In this document: one piece after another, positions 51,715-61,191 of the stretch
How the letters are laid out: every line of letters begins with the position of its first letter
Position numbering within the stretch: position 1 is the first letter of the stretch
From: Bacteroidales bacterium
GTDB lineage: Bacteria > Bacteroidota > Bacteroidia > Bacteroidales > UBA932
Assembly (NCBI GenBank): GCA_021371955.1
Contig: JAJFVD010000005.1
Span: forward strand, 166,719 to 230,718
Length of the DNA: 64,000 nucleotides
Direction: 5' to 3'
Program-made: the position numbers and the translations under genes
The notes under the pieces: generated by a model
Seen by the model: the letters and a program-made list of their open reading frames with translations, nothing else
Told to the model about the DNA's origin: nothing
Database searches by the model: none

Positions 51715-54711
51715 TTAGAAAGTTAAGTTTAATCCTAATGTATAAACACGAGGTCTTGGCCATATGTTATTGTCTATGCCCCATCCTTCAGGATCGAGAC
51801 CCGAGTATTTAGTAATGACAAATGCATTCTGAACAGAGAAGGCAAGCCGTCCTTTCATCCTTGTTGAGAACATTTTATCAAAATTGTATCCTAATGTAAT
51901 GTTATCCATTCTCAGGAAGGATGCGTTTTCAATGAAATAGTCAGATTTAATCTGCTGAGGAGTGCTTGGTCTTGTAAATCCAGTCCTGTTTACTACATCA
52001 ACCATGTTTGTAAGGAATCCCTGATTTGAAAAATTAGATGTTGTTGAATTACCGCCGGCAAAATCATTAAACATGTAGTTTCCGATATTTGCACGAAGGT
52101 TGAAACCAAAATCAAAATCTTTGTATGTTAACATGTTGCTAAAACCAAAATAATATTTTGGAGCCGGGCTATAGCTTGTCAGATAACGGTCAGCTTCTGT
52201 AATCTGTCCGTCTTTATTTCTGTCGACAACCAGATTTTGAATAGGTTTTCCATTAACATCATAAACCTGCTGATATGTATAGAAGGTATTAGGTGCGTGA
52301 CCCACACTGTGCATCTGAATTGTTCCACCTGTACCTGATGCGACTCCGCCTGTAGGTATACCCACATAATCAGGATTGTTATTTGCAGTAAGTTTTGTGA
52401 TTTCAGTATTGTTCCATGTTCCGTTTACTCCAAATTCCCACACAAAATCGGTTCTGTCGATAGGTGTTGCATTAATATTTAACTCTATACCTCTGTTTTC
52501 CAGATTCCCCACATTTGTAACAATCCTATTTGCAAAGTTTGTACCTGCAGCTACGTCTATTTCATTCAAAAGGTCTTTTGTCTGTTTGAAGTATACATCA
52601 ACCGAAGCAGTTATTCTGTTTCTCATAAAGCCAAAATCAATTCCGGCATTATATGATGTTGTCTCTTCCCATTTAATGTTTTCGTCATATCCGGTAGGCT
52701 TCAAAAGCGGATAAAATGTAGAGCCGAACATATAATTTGAATAAATTGTAGACTGATTGTATAACGCTATATACGGATAGTCATTAAGACCCAGATCCTG
52801 CTGTCCGGTAACCCCATAGCTTAGTCTGAGTTTCAAATCGCTGATGGTTTTTGAATCCCTCATGAATGATTCTTTGTTTATCTGCCATGCAAATGCAGCA
52901 GAAGGAAAAAGACCCCATCTTGTTGATGGAGAGAATCTTGATGAGGCATCATCCCTAAGCGTGAAAGTAAGGAGGTATCTGTCGAGAAGTGTATAGTTAA
53001 AACGTCCATAGAAAGAGATCAGGTAGTTTTCAGTAGGAAAAGTGGTCTCTTTTTTAATTACAGGATTTGTAAGATGATTTGAAAGTTCCTTGCTATAGTC
53101 TTTTGAGTAGAAATGCTGCCATGAATAACCTCCCATCAAATCGAATTTAGATTTGATTGAAGGAACCTCTTTTGTATAATTAAGATAGAAGTCCAGAACT
53201 GTATTTCTTCTTTCGTTATTCCACTGGGTTTTTCTGCCAATACCCTTAAAATCCGCATCTTTCCATGCCTGGAATGAATTTTGGTTTACACCGTTTTCGC
53301 CTTTTCCCTGAGCATAGTCAAATCCAAGATTAAGGTGCGCCCTCAGTTCAGGAAGGAAGTGAACTTTATAATCAAGTTCGATATTGCCTATTGCTCTGTT
53401 TGTATGCGCCTTGTCAAATTTATCATATAAAAGTGAAAGAGGGTTAGTACCGCTTAGATTATTAGGCAATGCTGTAGTACCCCAGTTGCTGAATCCATTG
53501 AATTTATTGTAATTAATAGATCCGTCTGCGTTATATACATAAACAGCCTGGGTAGGGTCTGCAAATGCAGCCGATCCCACTGCTCCGCCATCTGCGTATA
53601 CATTATTATTTCTAACGCCTTTAATATTTGCAATAACTTTTAAATGATCGTTAAAAAATGAAGGGGACAGGTTTACGCCTACAGTTATCCTTTCGTATGA
53701 AGATGTTTTAAGAGTACCTCTCTGGTTATTATATCCTAAAGATACACGATATGGCATGCTGGCAACTGAACCTGCAACTGAGAGATTTTGGTCGGTTGTA
53801 AGTCCTAACTGATAAATTTGTTTTTGCCAGTCGGTCCTGTAACCGCCTATTAGAGCATGTGCTGCTGCTCCTGTGGTTGTACTGAGAGGATATGCTTCTG
53901 TAAGTTTTGTTACATACTCATCTGCAGTTAATGAATGTACTGTTTTTGTATTCTGATTTGCAGAATAAGTAGAATTGTAGTCAATTTGAAGGTTTTTAGT
54001 TCCTTTTTTAGTTGTAATGATAATTACACCATTTGACGCCCTTGCTCCGTATATCGCTGTTGCAGATGCATCTTTAAGAACTGTGAATGTCTCAATATCT
54101 GCAGGATTAATTGAAGCAAGCCCATTTTTCATTCCGGGAGCAGCATCATTGGATATCGGGACACCATCAATTACAATAAGTGGGTCATTACTGGCCTTAA
54201 GTGAAGCACCACCACGGATTCGAATCTGAGAACCGGAACCGGGACTGCCGTCACCAGGAGTTATTTGCACACCGGCTACTTTTCCAACCAATAAATCCTG
54301 AGGAGCAGTTATTGAACCTCTGTTAAGAACTTCTGGTTTTATTGCAACAATCGATCCGGTTGCATCTTCTTTTCTAACCTGGCCATAACCAATTACAACA
54401 ATTTCTGATAGAAACTGAGTGTCTTCGGAAAGTATGATTTTTCCAGCCTGAGAAACCGGAATTTCTCTGGTTACAAAACCCATATACGTAATAATCAGAA
54501 CCGAGTTCTGAGATGCAACATTAATCGAAAACTTGCCGTCGAGATTGGTTTCGGTACCATTTGCAGTACCTTTCTCAACAACAGCCACGCCAATTAATGG
54601 AGCATTCTTTGCATCAACAACTGTTCCTGTTACCGGAAACCGTTGTTGAGCATAAATATCCATTCCCGTTGCTAAGCAAAGTATGGATATCAGCAAAAAT
54701 AATCGCTTCAT
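51715..54711 (-). CDS. susC: SusC-family TonB-dependent outer-membrane oligosaccharide transporter
   Basis: A 998-aa receptor. Signal peptide (ends near IYAQQ), then a carboxypeptidase-regulatory-like domain (about 22-105, FPVTGTVVDAKNAPLIGVAVVEKG), the plug domain with IVVIGYGQVRKEDATGSI and the motif VDGVPISND...GLASINPADIETFTVLKDASATAIYGARASNG, and a 22-strand barrel ending in an aromatic residue (LGLNLTF). SusC imports oligosaccharides using the TonB-ExbBD energy source. It lies 25 bases after the MFS gene and is directly followed by susD and susE. Confidence 0.97.
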   Translation of the reverse strand: MKRLFLLISILCLATGMDIYAQQRFPVTGTVVDAKNAPLIGVAVVEKGTANGTETNLDGKFSINVASQNSVLIITYMGFVTREIPVSQAGKIILSEDTQFLSEIVVIGYGQVRKEDATGSIVAIKPEVLNRGSITAPQDLLVGKVAGVQITPGDGSPGSGSQIRIRGGASLKASNDPLIVIDGVPISNDAAPGMKNGLASINPADIETFTVLKDASATAIYGARASNGVIIITTKKGTKNLQIDYNSTYSANQNTKTVHSLTADEYVTKLTEAYPLSTTTGAAAHALIGGYRTDWQKQIYQLGLTTDQNLSVAGSVASMPYRVSLGYNNQRGTLKTSSYERITVGVNLSPSFFNDHLKVIANIKGVRNNNVYADGGAVGSAAFADPTQAVYVYNADGSINYNKFNGFSNWGTTALPNNLSGTNPLSLLYDKFDKAHTNRAIGNIELDYKVHFLPELRAHLNLGFDYAQGKGENGVNQNSFQAWKDADFKGIGRKTQWNNERRNTVLDFYLNYTKEVPSIKSKFDLMGGYSWQHFYSKDYSKELSNHLTNPVIKKETTFPTENYLISFYGRFNYTLLDRYLLTFTLRDDASSRFSPSTRWGLFPSAAFAWQINKESFMRDSKTISDLKLRLSYGVTGQQDLGLNDYPYIALYNQSTIYSNYMFGSTFYPLLKPTGYDENIKWEETTSYNAGIDFGFMRNRITASVDVYFKQTKDLLNEIDVAAGTNFANRIVTNVGNLENRGIELNINATPIDRTDFVWEFGVNGTWNNTEITKLTANNNPDYVGIPTGGVASGTGGTIQMHSVGHAPNTFYTYQQVYDVNGKPIQNLVVDRNKDGQITEADRYLTSYSPAPKYYFGFSNMLTYKDFDFGFNLRANIGNYMFNDFAGGNSTTSNFSNQGFLTNMVDVVNRTGFTRPSTPQQIKSDYFIENASFLRMDNITLGYNFDKMFSTRMKGRLAFSVQNAFVITKYSGLDPEGWGIDNNIWPRPRVYTLGLNLTF

Positions 54712-54736
54712 AAATTTTAGATTAAGTAATTAGTAA

Positions 54737-56083
54737 TTAGTTTTTAGCATTAAAGAATTTTAATTGAATTTTATCATCCTTATCATCAACAAAAACAACT
54801 GTTATTGCCGCAATTATAAGGCATATACCAGCAAAAACAATTGCATAAATGGCCTGTGAATCGTATAATCTTTTCACAATAGGCCCTCCAATTATTCCGT
54901 TTAAAATCTGAGGAATGGTTATAAAGAAATTAAAGATACCCATGTATATCCCCATTTTCATTGGAGGAATTGATCCGGCAAGAATTGCATAAGGCATTGC
55001 GAGTATACTTCCCCATGCCATTCCAATTCCAAACATTGGTATTATTAACATTTTTGGATCCTGAATAAAAAATATAGATATGAGGCTTATACCTCCCATA
55101 ATTAGCGAAAATGAGTGAGTGAGCCGTCTTCCTATCTTCATAGCAATAGCAGGCAGTACCAGGGCATAAATCGCTGCTACTCCGTTGTATACTCCGAAAA
55201 TTACTCCAACCCAGTTTCCGGCATCCTGGTAGAGATCCGATGATGTATCGGAAATCTCTGCACCATAAATATGCACAGCAATTGCAGGAGTAGTAAATAC
55301 CCACATGGAAAAGAGCGCAAGCCATGAAAAAAATTGCACGACACCTAATTGCTTCATTGTTTTTGGCATCGCGGCAAAATCTCTTAAAATTTGTACTAAC
55401 CCTCTTACTTTTTTAATTTCATTAGTTTTTTCACTCTTTTCCGGTGGATATTCGCTAGTTTTAAACACCGTCCATAATATTGAACCAATAAGAACGGCAG
55501 CTCCTATATAAAACGATGAAGTTACATTTGATGGTATTGAACCATTAATAGAAGATTTACCAAATCCGAACCATTCAGCCAGAACAAATGGAAGCCAGGA
55601 ACCAATTACTGCACCAATGCCAATTAAAAATGTTTGTATCGAGAATCCGAGTGTTCGCTGGTCGGAAGGAAGCAAATCTGCAACTAAAGCCCTGAAAGGT
55701 TCCATAGCAACATTTATCGAAGCGTCCATTATCATCAGCATTCCTGCACCCACAAGCATTGGTGGTAAAAGACTGGCAAGAAGTGCAGAGTTTGGCATGA
55801 AAATCAAAGCTATAGCGGTAAGTATTGCACCAAAAAGAAAGTATGGCTTTCTTCTTCCAAGCTTTGTCCATGTCTTATCGCTATAATGTCCTATTATAGG
55901 TTGGACTATCATTCCAGTTAGAGGAGCGGCTATCCAGAACCAGGATAAATGTTCAACATCAGCTCCGAATGTCTGAAGTATCCTGCTGGCATTTGCATTT
56001 TGAAGAGCAAAACCAAATTGAATACCTAAAAAACCGAAACTCATATTCCAGATATCCCAAAACGACATCCGACTTTGTTTCAT
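54737..56083 (-). CDS. MFS maltose/oligosaccharide transporter (SLC45/GPH-like)
   Basis: A 448-aa inner-membrane protein with 12 helices. The N-terminal WNMSFGFLGIQFGFALQNAN, then QPIIGHYSDKTWTKLGRRKPYFLFG (loop 2-3 motif), are typical of the SLC45-like sugar:proton transporters that accompany Sus-like loci in Bacteroidetes (MalT-type). It would carry maltose and short maltodextrins from the periplasm into the cytosol. First gene of the susCDE operon on the minus strand, with a 143-base upstream region containing a repeated motif. Confidence 0.9.
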   Translation of the reverse strand: MKQSRMSFWDIWNMSFGFLGIQFGFALQNANASRILQTFGADVEHLSWFWIAAPLTGMIVQPIIGHYSDKTWTKLGRRKPYFLFGAILTAIALIFMPNSALLASLLPPMLVGAGMLMIMDASINVAMEPFRALVADLLPSDQRTLGFSIQTFLIGIGAVIGSWLPFVLAEWFGFGKSSINGSIPSNVTSSFYIGAAVLIGSILWTVFKTSEYPPEKSEKTNEIKKVRGLVQILRDFAAMPKTMKQLGVVQFFSWLALFSMWVFTTPAIAVHIYGAEISDTSSDLYQDAGNWVGVIFGVYNGVAAIYALVLPAIAMKIGRRLTHSFSLIMGGISLISIFFIQDPKMLIIPMFGIGMAWGSILAMPYAILAGSIPPMKMGIYMGIFNFFITIPQILNGIIGGPIVKRLYDSQAIYAIVFAGICLIIAAITVVFVDDKDDKIQLKFFNAKN

Positions 56084-56100
56084 ATTTATACAATTTTTAT

Positions 56101-56196
56101 TAAATGTAGGATAAATTGAAACAGATAATCTTAAAATTCCGACGGATTGAGTTAAATTAAGGACGAAATGCAGAAATATTCAACCTAATTGAAACA
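56101..56196 (-). promoter_or_regulatory. Putative control region of the starch operon, with two TGTTTCAATT direct repeats
   Basis: Read on the minus strand, TGTTTCAATT occurs twice (56187-56196 and 56114-56123), 73 bases apart. The upstream copy overlaps the palindrome TTCAA-N5-TTGAA (56179-56193). Nearer the MFS start, TACATTTA (56101-56108) resembles the TAnnTTTG -7 element with one mismatch. The repeats could be sites for the LytTR regulator encoded next door, whose family binds paired direct repeats; their spacing here is larger than the typical 21 or so. Confidence 0.35.
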
Positions 56197-56226
56197 TTAG
56201 GCCAGTATATTTAAGTGTAATTAAAA

Positions 56227-56985
56227 TTAGTTGGGAAAAACGCCTTCAAGCCACTCCAGAAAGGCAGGTACTCGCACTCTGCTGACATAAATATCCTCTT
56301 TGAAAGGAGGATTCAAAATCACTTTCAGTCTCGAATTAAAGTGTCTGGAAATACTGTCAATAGATGTTATTTCTGCAATGCAGGAACGGGAAAGCTTGAA
56401 AAAAAACTCCGGATTTAATTGCTCTTCTATTGCCTCCAGGGAAAAGTCCGTTAACAATGTCCGTTTATCTTTTGTTACGATATAGGTAGACTTATTTTCG
56501 GCATAAAAATATGCAATATCAGCTGTATTGATTACAATAATTTTAGTTCCTAACTTAATAGTGAACCTTTGCTTATAAACTTTTGAAGAAGACAGGATTT
56601 TACTTACAATTTCCTGCGAATATCCCGGATTGACTTTCATTCTCAAACATTTGTCAACGGCCTTTACAAACATAGATTCATCCAGGGGTTTTAAAAGGTA
56701 GTCAATGCTGTTTACTCTGAATGCATCAAGAGCATAACTTTCGTATGCCGTAGTAATTATGACACACGATTTTATTTCTGTCATTTTGAAAAGTTCGAAA
56801 CAAATTCCGTCTGAAAGCTCTACATCCATAAATATGAGATCTACTGAATTGTTCTTTAGCCATGCAGCTGCTGATACTAATGAACTAAGGGTAGCCGAAA
56901 TCTCAAAGTCGGGATAATTATTCGAAAGCAATCTTTTTAATTGCATTTGTGCCGGAATTTCATCCTCAAGTATCAATATTTTCAT
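56227..56985 (-). CDS. LytTR-family response regulator
   Basis: A 252-aa regulator. Receiver domain (1-120): LILEDEIPAQ acidic pocket, phosphoacceptor Asp54 in LIFMDVELSDG, the conserved Thr/Ser region IITTAYES and Lys in YLLKPLD. LytTR DNA-binding domain (about 140-245): FTIKLGTKIIVINTADIAYFYAENKSTYIVTKDKRTLL and FKLSRSCIAEITSIDSI. Such regulators act with LytS-type kinases. It shares a 4-base overlap with the kinase gene and ends 143 bases upstream of the starch operon, a likely target. Confidence 0.93.
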   Translation of the reverse strand: MKILILEDEIPAQMQLKRLLSNNYPDFEISATLSSLVSAAAWLKNNSVDLIFMDVELSDGICFELFKMTEIKSCVIITTAYESYALDAFRVNSIDYLLKPLDESMFVKAVDKCLRMKVNPGYSQEIVSKILSSSKVYKQRFTIKLGTKIIVINTADIAYFYAENKSTYIVTKDKRTLLTDFSLEAIEEQLNPEFFFKLSRSCIAEITSIDSISRHFNSRLKVILNPPFKEDIYVSRVRVPAFLEWLEGVFPN

Positions 56986-58022
56986 ACGTTCTCAATTAAA
57001 GGGAGTCTTACTTCATAATGAAAAGAATCTACTTTGATTTGAATATCTTTCCTAAAAAGAAACATATACTGACCTCTGATATTCTTAATACCTATTCCGC
57101 CAGATTCTATTGTTGTAATTTTTGGCTGTAGGTTGTTTTTAATGACAATTTTCTCGTTATCAATAAAAACATTGATAACTAAAGGGCATTCCTGACTTAT
57201 AACATTGTGCTTAATAGCATTTTCCACAAGCATCTGCAACCCCCCCGGAATAATATTGAATTCAAGAAACTCATCCGGAATGGAGATATTAACAATCAGC
57301 CCGTTACTGAACCTCTCTTTTAATAAATCTACATAAAGATTTACAAAATCAATCTCTTCCTTGATTGTTACAATTGGCAAATCTTCTTTACTGAGCAAAT
57401 ATCTGTATATGGAAGAGAGCTTTCTCACAAAATCACTTGCTCTTTTCTGGTCTATAAAAATAAGATAATCCAGAACATTAAGGCTGTTGAAAAGAAAATG
57501 CGGATTTAACTGATTTTTTAATTGCTGATATTGGTGCCTTGCTCGGTTCTTTTTGCCAATTTCAAGATTGAGAGCCCTTTCGTGAAGCCTTGAATAGTAT
57601 GAATAAACATGCAGGAGCGAAATGATAATTAAATTGAAGACAAAACTTGAAAAGAGTGTTAAGTTGAAATAAATGTCCTTAAAAAAAGATGCGGAATATA
57701 CTCCGGTCCAGATAGGTACTCTTATCCAGAGTGCGGATAATAAGGCGATTATTATTGCTGATATAACGATAAGAGATATTTTAATGAAAGACCACTCTTC
57801 TTTAATGTATTTATTTAAAGCGTAAGCAGCATAAATATCAAACAACAGCATTACAAGAGTGAGAGGATAATTGCTTAGAAGTTTAATTAGAAACCGGCCG
57901 AAAGTTAAATTAAGATTTTGTTCAAAAAGAGGCATAAATTCTTGTATAAGAACCCTGAAGCCAAATACAAAAAGTGCAAGAAGGGAGAATTCTATTATCT
58001 TTTTGAATCCTAGATTTTTCAT
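56982..58022 (-). CDS. LytS/YehU-type membrane sensor histidine kinase
   Basis: A 346-aa kinase with four or so N-terminal membrane helices (about 10-140) and no periplasmic ligand domain of note. The His_kinase motif is LKNQLNPHFLFNSLNVL (phosphoacceptor His175), the ATP-binding part has the N-box LVENAIKHNV and the G-box GGIGIKNIRGQYMFLF. It phosphorylates the LytTR regulator downstream, with a 4-base start/stop overlap (ATGA). What it senses is not apparent. Confidence 0.93.
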   Translation of the reverse strand: MKNLGFKKIIEFSLLALFVFGFRVLIQEFMPLFEQNLNLTFGRFLIKLLSNYPLTLVMLLFDIYAAYALNKYIKEEWSFIKISLIVISAIIIALLSALWIRVPIWTGVYSASFFKDIYFNLTLFSSFVFNLIIISLLHVYSYYSRLHERALNLEIGKKNRARHQYQQLKNQLNPHFLFNSLNVLDYLIFIDQKRASDFVRKLSSIYRYLLSKEDLPIVTIKEEIDFVNLYVDLLKERFSNGLIVNISIPDEFLEFNIIPGGLQMLVENAIKHNVISQECPLVINVFIDNEKIVIKNNLQPKITTIESGGIGIKNIRGQYMFLFRKDIQIKVDSFHYEVRLPLIENV

Positions 58023-58411
58023 CCTCTGTTAACTCTTTTTCTTAGGATAAAATATACAGACCAACCCAAAATTTCAGTTACGATGATAGTGGCAATTACA
58101 TGTGTAAGAATTGAGTAGTCCGGCAGTAAAATATAAATAAGATCTGCTCCCTTGGTACCCATATAAAAACCCGCAAGTATTGATAATAGTGAAAGTGAAA
58201 GAAATACGTCAGTTGTACCGTTAAAAAAATTGATTAGTATTACAATCATTGCAATAGTAAGGATGGTCAGAAAAAGCCCGTCGTCCAGATTAAGACTAAG
58301 CAGAACAAAACATACAGCCGCATGTATAAAAGCAAAAAGATTTATTGTGATATATAAAAACCGTAAATCTCTTTTAACATTTCCATTTGTTTTAAATACA
58401 GAGGTTTTCAT
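58019..58411 (-). CDS. Small four-helix membrane protein coupled to the LytS/LytTR pair
   Basis: A 130-aa protein with four hydrophobic helices (about 20-40, 46-64, 68-85, 100-122) and a basic N-terminus and C-terminus. No known family is recognised. Its stop overlaps the kinase start by 4 bases (ATGA), so all three genes are translationally linked and the protein is a candidate partner or sensor module for the kinase. First gene of this operon; it is divergent from the GH77 gene. Confidence 0.7.
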   Translation of the reverse strand: MKTSVFKTNGNVKRDLRFLYITINLFAFIHAAVCFVLLSLNLDDGLFLTILTIAMIVILINFFNGTTDVFLSLSLLSILAGFYMGTKGADLIYILLPDYSILTHVIATIIVTEILGWSVYFILRKRVNRG

Positions 58412-58491
58412 AAAATTTATAACTGTCTGTAAATATAATAAATATAATCCAACCTGTTAAATATTAAAAAAATTAAATTAGGTTTGCGATA

Positions 58492-58499
58492 TATTTTTG
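58492..58499 (+). promoter_or_regulatory. -7 element TATTTTTG ahead of the GH77 gene
   Basis: TATTTTTG fits TAnnTTTG and lies 19 bases before the ATG at 58519. No -33 element is clear. The 107-base divergent gap probably holds promoters for both directions. Confidence 0.45.
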
Positions 58500-58518
58500 A
58501 TTTAAATTCCTGTAGATT

Positions 58519-61188
58519 ATGAGAATAAAATTCAACCTTGCATTTTATACTAAATATGGTCAAAACATCTTAATAACAGGCTCTATCCCTGAACTTGGAG
58601 AGTTTGACACTTCCAGGGCCATTCCTCTTTCTTACAATGATGGTGTTTGGAGTACTTCCGTAAACATTACAGGAAAAGCGGATTTTGACTACTCATACAT
58701 CCTAAAAGATAATTATTCGGTCATAACATGTGAATCCGGTCCATCAAGGAAATTTAGGGATTATGGCAACAATGAATATCAAGTTTTTGACGAGTGGAGC
58801 CCTTTTACAGATGAATCACCATTTCTTTCTGATGCATTCAGAAAAGTATTTTACAAGAGGGATTCGCAACATTCTCAAAAAGATGGCAACATAATAATTA
58901 CATGTGCTGCGAATAATCTTTCGACATGTGATTCTCTATATATTTCCGGTAGCATTGAAGAATTAGGCAAATGGGAAATATCAAAAAAACAGCCTATGCA
59001 CATGAATTGCGATGGCAGATGGGAATATAGTATGACTGCGACACAGTTTACTGACCATTTTGAATACAAATTTCTTCTTTCCAATGGTGCAGTTGATAAT
59101 TCATCTATCGTGTGGGAACATGGAAATAATAGAATTTTCAATAATCCGGCGATAAAACCGGGTTCAAAAACCATAATTAATCATTTCTCACTCAATTTGC
59201 CATCTCCAAAGCCTAGATTTGCCGGAACGGCAATACCCGTTTTCTCCCTTCGAAGCAATGGGAGCAGCGGAATTGGTGACTTTTTCGATATAAAGGAGAT
59301 GGTTGATTTATTGTACGCCACCGGACAGCGGGTACTTCAGATACTCCCCGTTAATGACACGACAATGACACACACATGGGCAGATTCGTACCCTTATGGC
59401 GCGATTTCTATTTTTGCCCTTCATCCCTTATACATCAATCTGAAGGCAATTGGAATCGTAAAAGACGAAGGTTTCATGAAGAAATTTCTGGAGAAGGCCG
59501 ACGAGTTAAACAAGCTTGAAAACGTTGATTACGATTCTGTTTCGAAACTTAAATGGGAATATCTGTATAAAATATTTTCAGAGTCAGGTAATACAACATT
59601 TCAATCAAAGGAATACAAACTATTCTTCACTAAAAATTCTGAATGGCTAATCCCTTATGCTGCATATTGTTTTTTAAGAGACAAATATAAATGTGCAGAC
59701 TTTTCAAATTGGTCTGAGTATTCAATATATGACAAAGTCAAAATTCTGGAACTGACTTCTCCCAACTGTGACCATTTTGATGATATAGCTATACACTACT
59801 TTATTCAGTTTCACCTACATCTTCAGCTTTCGGAGGTTCACCGTTATGCAAACAGCAAGGGAGTGATTCTTAAGGGAGACATACCTATTGGTGTAAATAA
59901 ATATTCTGTTGATGCATGGGTTGAGCCACAATATTTTAACTTTAGCGGTCAGGCCGGTGCTCCTCCAGATGACTTTTCGGTAAAAGGTCAGAACTGGCGA
60001 TTTCCAACATACGATTGGGAAGAGATTGAGAAAGATGGTTTCTCCTGGTGGAAGAGACGGTTTAGAAAAATGGGGGAATATTTTGATGCATACCGCATTG
60101 ACCATATATTAGGTTTTTTCAGGATTTGGGAGATTCCTACCCATTCAGTTGAGGGACTAATGGGACACTTCAATCCTTCACTGCCTTTTACAGAACAAGA
60201 AATCAGATCTTTCGGCTATAATTTCAATTACGACAGAGATTGTACACCATATATCCGAGAATATATTCTCAATGATTATTTTGGAAGCGATAAAAGCGAA
60301 ATTTCTGAAATATTTCTCGACAATATCGGATGGGAAACATATCGCCTGAAGAATAATCTTAATACCCAGACTTCTATTGAGAAGTATTTTGCAGAGGAGT
60401 CATCTTCACATCTGTCAAAATACAAAGATTCACTTTTCTCTCTTTGTTCTGAGGTCCTTTTTATATCTGATCCGATTGATCAGACAAAATTTCATCCGCG
60501 AATTTCTGCACAATTGACTAAATCATACCTTTCACTGAGTCAGGAACAAAAAAATTCGTACAATAATTTATATAACCATTTTTTCTACAAGAGGAATAAC
60601 GATTTTTGGTATAACAGCGCAATGCAAAAGCTGCCCAGTCTCATATCTTCAACCGGTATGCTAGTATGCGGAGAAGATTTGGGAATGATTCCGGCCTGCG
60701 TTCCGGCAGCCATGAAATCTTTAAGTATTCTTACATTGGAAATTCAAAGGATGCCTAAAGACCCAATGAACAAATTCGGAAACCCTTCTCATTATCCTTA
60801 TTTGTCTGTATGTACTACAGGCAGTCATGATACCAGCACATTGCGAGGATGGTGGGAAGAAAACTATGAAAACAGTAAAATCTACTTCAGGGATTTGCTC
60901 GGAGAAAACAGTACAGCACCATTTTATTGCGAGCCGTGGATCTGTAATAAAATTATTGACTCTCATCTTTATTCTCCTTCAATGCTTGTTATTTTGCCGC
61001 TTCAGGACTGGCTTTCCATGTTTGGCAAATTAAGGAGGGAAAATCCCAATGACGAACGGATAAACCTCCCTTCCAATCCTAATCATTACTGGAGATACAG
61101 AATGCACATGAAAATAGATGAACTGATTAAAGATAAAGATTTTACCAGCCATATAAGAGAGCAAATCAGAAAATCCGGAAGAATATAA
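58519..61188 (+). CDS. malQ: 4-alpha-glucanotransferase (GH77) with two N-terminal CBM20 domains
   Basis: An 889-aa cytosolic disproportionating enzyme that moves alpha-1,4-glucan chains, releasing glucose from maltodextrins. Two starch-binding CBM20 modules come first (about 1-105: ILITGSIPELGEFDTSRAIPL; about 118-225: LYISGSIEELGKWEISKKQPM), then GH77: nucleophile Asp in YRIDHILGFFRIWEIP (about 527), acid/base Glu in CGEDLGMIPACVP (about 718), and TTGSHDTSTLRGWWEE. No signal peptide. It is divergent from the two-component operon, which places both on the control side of the starch locus. Confidence 0.95.
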   Translation: MRIKFNLAFYTKYGQNILITGSIPELGEFDTSRAIPLSYNDGVWSTSVNITGKADFDYSYILKDNYSVITCESGPSRKFRDYGNNEYQVFDEWSPFTDESPFLSDAFRKVFYKRDSQHSQKDGNIIITCAANNLSTCDSLYISGSIEELGKWEISKKQPMHMNCDGRWEYSMTATQFTDHFEYKFLLSNGAVDNSSIVWEHGNNRIFNNPAIKPGSKTIINHFSLNLPSPKPRFAGTAIPVFSLRSNGSSGIGDFFDIKEMVDLLYATGQRVLQILPVNDTTMTHTWADSYPYGAISIFALHPLYINLKAIGIVKDEGFMKKFLEKADELNKLENVDYDSVSKLKWEYLYKIFSESGNTTFQSKEYKLFFTKNSEWLIPYAAYCFLRDKYKCADFSNWSEYSIYDKVKILELTSPNCDHFDDIAIHYFIQFHLHLQLSEVHRYANSKGVILKGDIPIGVNKYSVDAWVEPQYFNFSGQAGAPPDDFSVKGQNWRFPTYDWEEIEKDGFSWWKRRFRKMGEYFDAYRIDHILGFFRIWEIPTHSVEGLMGHFNPSLPFTEQEIRSFGYNFNYDRDCTPYIREYILNDYFGSDKSEISEIFLDNIGWETYRLKNNLNTQTSIEKYFAEESSSHLSKYKDSLFSLCSEVLFISDPIDQTKFHPRISAQLTKSYLSLSQEQKNSYNNLYNHFFYKRNNDFWYNSAMQKLPSLISSTGMLVCGEDLGMIPACVPAAMKSLSILTLEIQRMPKDPMNKFGNPSHYPYLSVCTTGSHDTSTLRGWWEENYENSKIYFRDLLGENSTAPFYCEPWICNKIIDSHLYSPSMLVILPLQDWLSMFGKLRRENPNDERINLPSNPNHYWRYRMHMKIDELIKDKDFTSHIREQIRKSGRI

Positions 61189-61191
61189 TTT

